Source of the DNA: Hydractinia symbiolongicarpus
Lineage: Eukaryota > Cnidaria > Hydrozoa > Anthoathecata > Hydractiniidae
Reading direction: 5' to 3'
Length of the DNA stretch: 64,000 nucleotides
NCBI RefSeq assembly: GCF_029227915.1
Contig: NC_079887.1
Coordinates: 15,435,650-15,499,649, forward strand
Each line of letters opens with the position of its first letter. The stretch's first letter is position 1. The notes under the pieces are model-generated. The model was not told where the DNA came from and did not search any database. It saw nothing but the letters and a program-made list of their open reading frames with translations. A program made the position numbers and the translations under genes. Shown here in pieces: positions 1 to 11,800 of this stretch.

Positions 1-228
1 ACGTATTGTTGAAGTTTTTAACAGCAATGTTTACCGACTTATATTAGGCACACTTTCCATACAAATATCACGTGCCTGCAGCGTGTTACAGTCAGATTTT
101 AAAAGAAAAAAGTTAGCCCCTATTAAAGGAGAATATGGAATTTGATCATTTTTTTGCGAAAAAGACTCGGTCGAGCACCTCACGCACTGATTCTTTTGAA
201 ATTAAAAACAATAGAAAATTCAATACAT

Positions 229-1507
229 TTAAAGCATACAGAAATGAAGTTGTTTCTCCTTCCGTATTCTTTCCTCCAAGCTTGCACTAATCATCACTTG
301 GATGGTGTTATTTCCTTGTTCAACCAGACCTTGAGATTGCGAGTGGCGCGGTTTCCCATGAACAAATGACACCTCACCCGGCCATATCACGGCTACAGCA
401 TCCATTACGTGATTGATAAATTCGGCACCGTTATCAGAGTGCAAAATTTTTGGTAACCCAAAAGTCGCTAAAAAACTTCTAAAAAAGTTTGAAGCAAATT
501 CATTTGCTGATTTCCCTTTCATTGGAAATAATATCCTGAATTTGCTAAAATGGTCCACGACATGGCCAATGTAGTTGTAATCGGCATCTGGTTTGGATAA
601 CATAGCAATCAGATCGATCTAAAGAAAGACATGTATAATGTAACAAAAAAACTACTAACTAGCACAAACAAAGTGAAAAAGTATTAAAAATACCTGTACA
701 CGCTGTAAGAATCCTGTAGTGATAATCGGCTTCAATGGAGCTTTCTTTATTTGACTGGATTTCAGACAGCAAGTTGTGCAAAGCTTTATATAAGCACCAA
801 CAGCGTCTCTAGTAACGTTATCATAGGTGCGTGCTATCTAAAATTGTTAGCAATTAAAAATCAGTGACACACCCATATTCCGTGGACTCTTACTTTCAAA
901 CGAGGTTTGTTCGAAGAATCTAATACCTTTTCAAACGTTTTATGAACCCCTTGGTGACCAACTTCTTGGCGGTGTACTCTATTGATAATGTGAAACATCT
1001 GTCGGTCTGTTGCTACGCGACGATATTTTCCCAGAGGAGAATCGCCCTAAAATACCATAAAATTATTTGAGTTGGCAATTTTATAAACCTTCTTTCTTAA
1101 GAACTTAAGCTCATAAGAACATCTAGACCGAAGCTATCCAAAAATTGAGAACACCATATGACCATGCCGAGCCTGAAACAAAATTTCTTAAAAGTAGAAA
1201 TGTTTATAAAAAAAATAATTGTGACTTTAGTTTTTCCAAAATTAGATATATATAAAAATGTTCTTACATCGGGAAATGGAGAGCACAAAACATCCGATAT
1301 ACCAAGTGTAGGATAACTCATCACTTGGAATTTTTTTCTTCGCAATTTTCTTTTCATAGCACGTGGAACGTTGTCTATTCTTCCACATAGAAAATCTACC
1401 ATTGTTTTATAAGTCTGTTCGGGCATTATTACGGAATTCCGTTTAGTCCTTTCAACTTCCAACCATTCCTGAAATTTTTCTTCCATGTATCTCTTTTCAG
1501 TCTCCAT
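229..1507 (-). CDS. GIN/KRBA2-like retroviral-type integrase gene, four coding exons
   Basis: Exons in transcript order: 1507-1268, 1046-927, 837-694, 618-229. All junctions are GT-AG and phase 0, giving about 297 aa. The first exon is a basic leader of about 80 aa. The second carries RVHRQEVGHQGVHKTFEK, an H2C2-type region that continues into exon 3 with the cysteines of LCTTCCL. Exons 3 and 4 form the integrase core: IDLIAM (first Asp), VDHFSKF, HSDNGAEF (second Asp) and GLVEQGN (Glu), so the DDE triad looks intact. The family derives from Ginger/GIN-type elements related to Ty3/gypsy integrases and is often annotated KRAB-A domain-containing protein 2-like in invertebrates. The reading frame stops at 229, soon after the core, which is shorter than usual; a donor-like GTATGC lies just before the stop, so a further exon may lie past the left edge. 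Whether this is a domesticated gene or a mobile element copy is not settled. Confidence 0.72.
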
Positions 1508-4500
1508 TGTGCTGAACATAAAAACACGCGTTAAAAGTTTCAATGTAAATTTAAAATGTGCGTTCGAAAAAGCACTCAAAAAGGATTCGAAATTTACCTA
1601 CCTTTTCCTTTATCGAAATAACTTAAAAGGTTAGAAAAAATAATATTGAAATTTTTTGTGTTCTTCTCCGTTCTCACTCAATTATTAACAAAACTATGTT
1701 TACAAAAACAGTTTCGTACAAGCCACGCAAAGGCACTGGGGACAAGGGTGATTTACAGGTTTTTCGCACGAAAATTCAATATAGCATTAGAATTCAAAGG
1801 TCACTACCATAAGGTTAATAAAAGAAATCAATAACAATATCATACCTGATATAACCTTATTTGAATCAAAGAGATCAAATTTATACTTACGAGCACTAGT
1901 ACCATTTTTCAAAAACATCATTGTTTATTCCCTGTTAATATAAAACAAAGTATAAATATATATATACATATTAGCATTTTTCCAAAGAGGCATCCAAATC
2001 GTAAAACAAATGTCTTTTTTTGCAAATGACTTAAAAGAAAAAAAGATATTTCAAAAAAGTTATTATTTTATTATAAAAGTTTCATTTTTTGACGATATTC
2101 GCCGCTGTACGAAGATGGTCAGTTTTGTACGAGGATGGTCACTCTCAGCGCTACGGCAAAAAAGCCCAACTTCGTACAATGAATGACATCGTACGGAACA
2201 ACATCCTCATCGCCAGGTTCTCTTTAGTCCCCGAGCCGTTATTACGGCCGGGGATCGGTCAACAATCAAACTCAACAAAAGACAAAATACCCTGGGAACG
2301 AGATTGGAGAGTTATTTTAACGCAAAACCTCGAAAATAAATAAGCTTTGGGTCTAATAGGCACCCTCGTCCCCATGGATTTTTAAATCGAATGGGCACAA
2401 CCAAACGTCAAACAAAGAAAAGAGATTGTAAGGGACAAATATTAGGGGCGGGAAAGAGGGAATGTCATGAAAAGCAAGATAATTCAAAGAAATACCATAC
2501 GTCTGACAAAGGCATTCCTAAAAAATTTTCGTATAATTCGTATAATAAGGTTGATAAGGGCTAAAAGACTCTGGGGACGATGATGAGGCAAAGCAACAAA
2601 TAGTGTGAACACGATAGCCTGTCGAATGATTTTTAAAAAAATTACTGTTAGTAACATTAAAACGGACCCTTATATGCTTAACCGTTCGTTATATAAACAT
2701 CACTTAATTATGCTTAAATTGTTTCTGGTATTTCAGAGTAAAATTTCCTTAAGAAATATATATACGCAAACTTGAAACGTAAAAAAGCAAAGCTCCTTTC
2801 CCCAAGCTATGTCTAGTAATCTTTAACTATTTGGTCTCCTATCAATGAGATAAACAATGATGGGCAAAGTATTCAAATTGTAATCAAATGAAACCATAAT
2901 ATCAGTATGCCAGTCTAAATAAAATAATTAAGCACAAAGTTTGCAATAACATACCATTAAATTGAATCAACTACCAAGGCTTTTACACAAAATTTTCATA
3001 TTCATATTCTATATTATCCAATGCCTCTAATTTTTTCATACAATCTCAGATTGGTAATTTAAATATATTCTTTACTCTTTCGTAAACTAAAATTCTCGCT
3101 GCTTAAAGATATGCAAAAGATTAGACAGCAGCATGAATGACATCTTAAAGCCTTAAAGATTGAGAAAATCGTTTATAGCTAGCGACGACGCCTTCATGTT
3201 TACGAAACACATCAGTTAAATTCCTTGCGGATTGAAAACGATTTTGAAGCTTTCTCTCTCTTTCACCCTAGGGAAGCATTTGTCAAGAAAAAGACTCTTG
3301 TATCTCAGAGCGTTGAGGTCAAAGACCTGCAATCTAAAAATACTCGAAATACTGATGAAAAATACTGATAAAGTACTTTAGCCCACTGACGATAGCTCAG
3401 CCCTCTCCATCCTACAGCTAAAAGAGAGTTTTGACTAAAGTTGAAGTGACCGGTGGTAAGCCAAGAAGACAGGAAATGAAAACAAACGTCGCTGACGCAC
3501 AGTAAAAAAACCCGCCATATTTGCAGGACACAAGTCATATTAGCACTATAAATTTTTCGATTTTCGTAAAGAAATACATTCTCCAACACCTTGAAAATTA
3601 AAGCCGAAACCAAGAGAGTAAATGACAATCAACCAAAAATACCTGAAGAAGTCATAGCTAAGATTTAAATAGAATCGCTAAACATTCTGATTTCCTCAAA
3701 GGAAAGTTTTCTTCGCGAAAATATAATAATAAAATTTTCTTGAGAGATACAAAAACCGAAAGGGTGTACATCAAGTGCTTTTTATATTTTAATCTTTTGG
3801 ACAAAGAGCAAAATTATTAAGTGAGAACTTGGATACTTACAACAAAACTATTGGAACACAATGTATTAGAATTTATAAATACGAACTGCGAAACATTTGG
3901 TGAACTTGTTGAAGAAGCAATGATAAATTTTGACTCGACTGTAAAAAACTTTCATACCTTCGCTGAACAAGAAAATGAAGATATTTTTGATGAGATGAAT
4001 AATAAACAACCATATTGATGAAATTCAAAATGACAAGAAACGTATGTCTGGTCTAACAAGTTTCTCCTTTTCGTAAAGTAGATTACTTGGATAGATTTTT
4101 ACACGAAAAAGTGTTTCTCAATTTCAAACGTTAGTTACCCCGCTTGACGCTTATGCTTTCTAAGTTTTGAACATTAGAAGGAGAACCATAGAGGGGTTAA
4201 AAGAAACCCAGGACCGTCTCGACTGTTATAAGAATTTAGAGGACACACATTGACAGCAGGAATACCTGTTATCTAGATTTATCGGTTCAGAAAGAAAGTT
4301 AATCTTTTTCCGAGTTTTATTTCATTAAATATATTTAAGAATGTTAACACAGAAACCTCATAACAAAGTTCATTAGTATTTTCATTACGAAAGTTCGCCA
4401 TTCATAAACGTTATTACATATCCTACGAGATGAAAGAATCATTGAAGTTGACATTTCCTTAAATTGGTTGTCATAACAGAATTTCCTTATGACGGATCAT

Positions 4501-5881
4501 AACCTACATAAATATCCATATAAGGTAAAACATAGCATAAATTCAATTTGGTCTTCTTCAGGGGGTCTTGACTAAACAAAGACTGAGTGCATTTTGACGG
4601 TTTTCAATAACAGCAACAGCTGGGGAGAGCAGAGACAATTGTTGTGTTTCCGTTTATGTGCGTGACATTGTATGAAACAACTTGTGTACCAACATCTTCT
4701 GAAATTTGTTTTGGTAATGGTCACACATGTTAAATATTTATAACTACAAAGTCAACTTTCTCTTGTCGAAAGTTTTTTTCGCCATTATGCGCAAAACACA
4801 ACAGACAAACGAAAGTAAACAGAAACATAACATTCAAAAAAAAGAAAAAAAAGAAAGAAAAGAAGTCAAATCAACAAACAAAGAAAATGGAAAGCAAACA
4901 AAAAATTTTTTGTAAATAAATAATTTGAACAAGTACTCAGGGGTGTAAACAACGATCATGGCCTCCCACATTATAATATTTATTAATTATCCGTTTGAAA
5001 GTTCACGGTCTCTGTAGACACAAATTTAGGGTGCGCTCGAAATTTAAATTTTAATTTCTTAGTACGGTTGATGTTGTGGAGAGATGATTCGCAACACTTT
5101 TTTAACCTTATTGTCCGCTTTTTTACAGCTCCTGGATGAAGTGAAACAGCGAAAACAAAATAAATTGATTGATTGGATCATTAGGCAAACGTCCCCCGAA
5201 GTTATATGTGCCAGATATCACGTCCTTGTTGCGAAATGTACTTACAACATGTTTTTAAACTCTTTAACAAAAATGGACTCCTACATTTTAAATAAGTGAC
5301 ATCTGGTTCGGTATTGACCGTGCGAGTTTTAATTTAGTTTAGAAGCGAGGAGAGAGAGAAAAAATATTTATTTTTTGAATATATCAATGGTGCACATTTT
5401 ATGGATATTTAAATCTGCAAAAGCTCCTTTTCCCTTTGTTTTATGCTCAAAATGAGTGTTAAAGGTGCAGCTGTTAAAACTCATCACTTTTATGTTATAC
5501 TTCTAGAGAGATATTCGTTATTAATTGTTTATGTGTTCTCGTTTGAAGAAAGAGCTCTTGAGATAAGTTTTGAAAGCATGTTTATCTCTAGCCGTAGATT
5601 ACCAAACTTCTTTATGCTTTTCATCGACTGAATAATTATAGACTCAATTAGGCTGTCGACGAGTGGTTCGGGGTTAGTTTTCTTAGGCGACGTCGAAATG
5701 TGCCATTTTGCTTTTAGTTTGGGGGCGTGAGTTCATGTTCGGCGGTGTCACTTGTTACCAGTGTTCTTTGCTAAAAGTGATCACACAGAACATAACTCTG
5801 GCCTGGAGGCGGGGAATTGATCCGAGAAGTGCCCCAACAAGGTTTTCTTAGTCCCTTCTATTTATCGGAATTTCATAGGTT
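1508..5881. other. Gene-poor intergenic region with degenerate repeats
   Basis: No recognisable gene. Around 2105-2150 a 15-base motif GTACGARGATGGTCA occurs twice close together. Around 2225-2590 there are GGGGACGA/TCGTCCCC-type scraps like those near 49740, which look like old transposon ends. A 65-codon open frame at 3821-4018 is acidic and resembles no family I know. The part adjacent to 5882 should hold the coronin promoter and any 5' non-coding exon, but I see no decisive core promoter motif. Confidence 0.5.
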
Positions 5882-8800
5882 ATGGCGTTTATTCGTTCGT
5901 CAAAATTTCGACATGTCTTTGGCACTGCTTCTCGAAAAGATGCATGTTATGAAAACTTTCGTGTAACAAACTGTGCCTTCGAAGGTACCTTCATTGCTGC
6001 GAACAAAAAGTTCATTGCTTTTTGTGTTGAAGTTGGAGGTGGTGGTGCGTTCTGTGTTGTCAATACTGATAAAGTAAGTTGTTCTTTTAGTAACGATGTT
6101 AACCATGATGTTTATATTTCACTATGAAAAATGTCCAATAAGGACTTTAAGATTCTCAACCCATCCAAATCCTATAGATTGATAGACAGATAGGTCTATC
6201 TATCTACAGGACTTATGGGTCCAAGTCCTATTATATGAACATTAAGGCAAATGCCTCTGATTATTTATTAAGGTTTCTTCTAACAACTGCATCATAATTA
6301 AGAGATCGAGAGCTTGCTTGCTAAGAAAAGTGAACTGAATTATTTGTACTTACGAGGGTGCCGATAAGCCGCATACACCGTAAAAAGTGCGGGCGTTTCG
6401 GGCGAGTTCGGCATTTTGAAAAAAATTCAAGTATTCGCCCGAAAAAAACTCGCATAGGCCCGAACAATGCCCGAAAAACAAAAAAAACAACAAAAACAGA
6501 CACTTCTATGATTTAAAAAAACTATAAAAATTAAAATAAACTTACTATGTGGTAGGGAAGTTCTTAAAAGAACTGTTTTTGATGGTTTTTGAGAAAGTTT
6601 ACTTTATAAATAACTTATATATAAACTTTATTAACTCCTTTCTGTTCTAGCGCCTTCTTCCCAACTATTGTTCGCATGGTTTGCTACAAGGAATTGAATT
6701 TCAGGAATGTTCTGGGCAAGCTCGGGGAAAGTGCGGGCGGTTTTGGGGGACAACCTCCAATTTTATTCGAAAAGTCGCTGTATATATGTGGGCGTTTGCA
6801 GCTTATCGCCACCCTCTTTTGTACTTAGGCCGTCTTAAAAAATATGTTGTCTTCGCGTCCTCCGACGGACTCACTTTTGGTAATAAAAACCTGAGTCGGT
6901 AAATCGGGGGAAAAAAAAAACGGAAAAAAATTTTGCAAGATATTTTTCAAAAAGAAATTTTTTTTCGCCAGAACTAATTTCTGCAAAATTTACAAAAACT
7001 CTCGAAAATTAATTTCTGTAAAAATTAATTCCTTTAGGGCACTTCTGTGGCTACTGACAGTTTACAGGGTGGTGAAAAATGGTATACAAGTGGTGTTGAG
7101 TTGCTCTATATTGTTTTGGCACTGGGAACAAATTTGCTTGCTCCAAATTGAAAATCCCGGGAAAAAATATGCCCGCCCTCCCGTCTGACTCATTTTTGCG
7201 GGGTCTTCAGGACGTGAACATAACATATTTTTGATGGTGGCCTTATTAACAAAGTCATCAGAATTTTTAGGATGTTAAATTTGTTGCTTTGTCAAAAAGT
7301 CTCTAGAAACATAAATGAGGGTATATAGCGGCTATAAAACTCTACTATCGTTTGACTCCTTCATATAACTTGGGCAACCCTGAGCAACGTAATGACGTTG
7401 ACATCGGATTAAATCTAAAATAAGTTTGAACGAAAATCCAATCCCATATGGCCAGGGACACATCTTTAAGATTAAATTTCTGATTTTCACAGTCAACCTT
7501 TATGCATGAGCGGGAGATAAACTTATTATTTTTTTCTATTTATATGTGACTCACATATAAAAAACATTTTTCATTTATTTATACATGAGCGTTCCTGATG
7601 TTGCGGAGAGAGATGTTGTTTTTAATTCTTTGCTCTGTACTGTATCAACAAGTCTTTGGGTCTCTTTTTAAAGGTGTCTGTTATTTTTTTTAAGACTTTT
7701 TGGCTGTAAATGTTTTTGTGGAGTCTGTATTAAAAATGTATATAAAGAACAGGAAAAAGATGTGACCACTAGAGAAAACTAAATCATGTTCTTGTGGGAA
7801 ATTATGCAAATATAAACGCCCTGATTGGTTAAGAAAAATTAATTGGACCCCTGTGTTATTGTTACAAGTACCATAGCTGTTAACTATAGCAGAGGAGTGG
7901 TTTAAAAAATGTTGAACATGTGTCATGTGACTCGCCCAGCCCAAAGTTATAGATAAATAATTCACTAAATTACTCTTGTCATTTGTTAAAAAAAATATAA
8001 GTATTATGTGTATTCAAATTTATTATGAAATTTTTCTTGCAATATTTTGTGTATTAAAACATCTTTAAAGACGACAGGTGCCCTAATTTACTAGTTTCGA
8101 AAACATCAGTTTAAATAATTATGTACAATGAGGTGCAGTATTAGTGATTTTGTGAAAGTAAAAGAAAAACAACATTTTTATGTATTCTTAACCTGTTTTT
8201 GCATTTGAAATTCTTGAAGAATAGTTTTTCTATAAGGATGTTTTCTACTAGAATTTAGCTTGTCTTCTTCATCACTGGAACCTCCCGATAAGTTTAGATC
8301 ACTCTGAGAAGACAAAGAGGTGACTGAATCTTCATCAATTGTCCTGCAAATTTTGTTAAGTTTTGTATGCTGTGTGACATAACAAATCAACAAAATATGT
8401 ACAAACCAAGTTGGCTTTTGTTCGATAATGCTTGCGACGGTTAGTGCAATTATCGATTTTGTGGGAAAAAATTCGGACACAAAAAATAAAAAAATAATTT
8501 TTTTTTATGCCATGTTGTTTTTGTATATGTAGGAATATTTTAATTATAGAAAACATGTATGTAGGTTTTTATGTTAGTTCTCCTTTAAATCAAAAACATT
8601 CATGAAATAAGCTTTTATTATTCTGAAATTTTCAAGCGATAATGCAAAATTTAGGCTCTTACTGGTAACTTCACAATAATTACTTTTCATTTGCTGTTTA
8701 ATTTACTCTTACTCATTTGTGAAACACAGTATCTGAATTCGCTGGTATGTTGTCCTGCTTGGGACAACATACCAGCGAATGCTGGTATGTTGTCCTGCTT

Positions 8801-11800
8801 GCTTTCGCGTATAAAGTGCGTTTAAGAGATAAAATAAAAAGCTGCATGGTATTTTCCTTTTTTTTTCTTTCACATTCTTCTCAGCCTTATTATTTTGCCT
8901 CAATTTTTTCTGTATGTTATCTTTTTATTGTCCCTTGCGTTTTAAGTACTTTTAATAAAAATCTATGAATTATGTTCTGTAGTTTTTGCAAAGATTAGAT
9001 ATAAAAAAGTTTGGTTATATTTTAAACACATTTTTTGAAATTTATGTATTGATTTAAAAGTGAGTTTATGCTATCCAGTTTTCCACCACTGCTCCAGTAG
9101 TTTCAGAGCTATTTTCAACTTTACCAGCATAGCCCTAAAATAACTGATTTTCATTTAATTTCTACATTCTTTTTTAAAGCCGTTATTAGTGATATAGCGA
9201 TATAGTTGAGTATAAATTTGCTAAAAACGTGGATAAATAAATAATATATTTTAAAAAAAGGCCTAAATAAGAACAAAGAACATTTTTAAAAGGGTTCAAC
9301 TTGTTACTATTCCTTACAAAATGTGAAGTCAGGACATTCCTTGAGACAAGTGTGATCGCACACGAACTCACCCACGCACTCGTAAAAAGATTGACAAGTG
9401 CTTTTTTTCTTTTTCTAAAATATTATAGAGCGATGAAAAAGGCTATTATGCTGGTTACATAACATTCATTTCTTTGTGATTGATTTGTTTAAAAAGTATA
9501 GGGAACATTAAAGTCGGCCCCTTTCTTTCATGCCGACACTCTTATGCTCGGCTAGTGCATTACACTGAGACTCGAACGTAAGACTGAAGACCATTTGGAA
9601 CTATGCCACAAGTCAGTCCGACCTTCATCGTCACAGAATACTGCGAGAAGAGTGCCCACCCATGCAAGTTAAATATAACCAGAACATGGGAGAGGTTAGG
9701 TGTCCTGTACCTCATAACAGCTTTCAGACGAATGTTTTCGTGATGTAGTACCAAAGAAAAAACATGTTGAATAAAGTTTAAAAAATCTTTTTAAAAGGGG
9801 AAAGAGAAATCAAGAATGTCTAGAAATATATTTAATGCCAAAAACATATAGCGAATCTGCCAACACATCATCGCGTTCAACGTCTCAACCTTGCACTTGT
9901 GGTTAATACGTTTTACAAAATTCATTTCTATACAGCTTAAATAACATAAACGTTGTGGTAAATAAAAAAATAGTTAAGTGTGAATCACACTTGCAAATAT
10001 TAACATCGCACTTGTAGATTTTGCTTATGAGTGCGATTTTTCGCACACCATAGCACTCCTAATTTTTTTTAGCGGGTGCTTTTTGTATGTAGCTCTGTCA
10101 TAGTTTTATTCAAGAAATGGCCTGTGAAGTGCGTCCTCTGTTCTCAATTAAAACATACGGCTTAAACAGACTCAAAGAATTTTGCATTGGAATGGCATAG
10201 TTGTGTCGCGTTTACAAATGGAATGTACGGCTTACAAACTGGTTTGCTTAAGATAGATAGATAGATGTGCATATTTTTCATGGCTAGCCTCACAAATATC
10301 GAGGGATATACCCTGTCTATTATTTCCAGGAGGGGCCATGGCTTAGATGGAGAGTCCTACGCAGACCCAATAAGGGCCCACGTTCTACTAGACAACTCTG
10401 GCAACATCCAACGGACCACACGGTGAGCCATCTCCCCAATTTTCCTCACATGGCTTGGGTTAACCCGGAGCTATGGTAACATTCATTCGCCCATGTTAAA
10501 TCGGCGTAAAGAGGAATTGAACCCTGGTCTCCCGCACAGAGTATGAGAGCTATAACCACTAATCTACAGCGCCTAAAAATCCATGGCGCTTAAACCAATT
10601 ACAAACATGCCGGCAAAGAATTTCGAAACAGGATTACATGCAACACGGATAGAACAGTTCCTTGACACCTGGGTTTTTTGTTACATCTATAATTGCAAAA
10701 ATGTCCAGTTTGTTTTCTATTTAATTCTAAAGTTTAGAGAATGTTTCATAGTATTTTTATTTGTTTTTATTTGTTTACTTTGGTAGAACGCATCTCATCC
10801 TAACAAACTTTATTCTTTCCTTATTTTTGTGTTATTTTCAACAAACTGAATTTTAACTCAAGAATGTTGCAAACCTAGCTTGAACATTTCGTAACTTTAT
10901 GTTCACCTAAAATTTTTATAATGGTTAATGGTGAATGTATATGGCTAACTTAATAATTTTTGAATGTATTGACATAACTAGCAGTTTATAGGCGCTTGAG
11001 TGTGGGTGAACAGTTTTAAAAATGGCAGCACATTGTGCCACATATGTTTTTCAAAATGACAACCCGAGTTTTTGTTCCAAGCAAGTTAGTGTTCACTCTT
11101 TTTGTCAAATGACAATGTTGACTATGTGGTAAAAACTAATATTTCCAAAGCTTAATAACAGATTTTTATGCGGCATGTGCCACATGTTTGATAATATGTC
11201 ATGAAAAGCTACAATAATTAAGTGGTGGTCTATTATTCTGGGCATCAACCCTGCTTATGCCCTGTCACGGGATATAAAAAATTGCCAGGTTGAGCCTATA
11301 ATCAACATTTGGCCTAAAAAGATGCCTAAATTCTAAAACTTTTGGAGTATAGCTCCAATACTTTTTTTATGCAAATTTTACATTGGCCTAAAAGCATCTA
11401 ATAACAACTTTCAAGCCAATAGTTTTCTTTGTATTTAAGGCTCTGCATTTGATGTTCCTAAAAAGGGTTGGGATGCTCAGCTAAAAATAGATCTTTTATT
11501 GCAACCTTGCGTCACAGCTTATCTCTGTATTCTTTCATTAGATTTTTTTATTAATAAATACTCAAAAGTAGCGAATTTTAAAAGTGAACTTTCCTTTTTA
11601 AATTTTTTTTAATAGTATTACCAATTACTAACGTCTTCTTTGCCAAGAAAATTATTTATGACAACATATAATATATAAAATATATAAAATAATCTGCATT
11701 GGTATATATATATAAACAATTTTGCTAAGGCAAATACAAAATTGTTTTTTTCTTGCCCATAGAGATATAGAATTATTTGGATTTTCCTAAAATTTCATTG

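Noticed and set aside
1040-1167. Possible extra exon of the integrase gene after a TTTCAG at about 1168
   Set aside because: In the required phase it hits a stop after 12 codons, and skipping it keeps frame and family order.
3821-4018. Acidic 65-codon open frame
   Set aside because: No family resemblance and no flanking exon signals; could be an unrecognised fragment but not supportable.
10500-10573. Functional tRNA gene on the minus strand
   Set aside because: A and B boxes are present but no cloverleaf with intact acceptor stem; the attached body and (TATC)n tail show a SINE.
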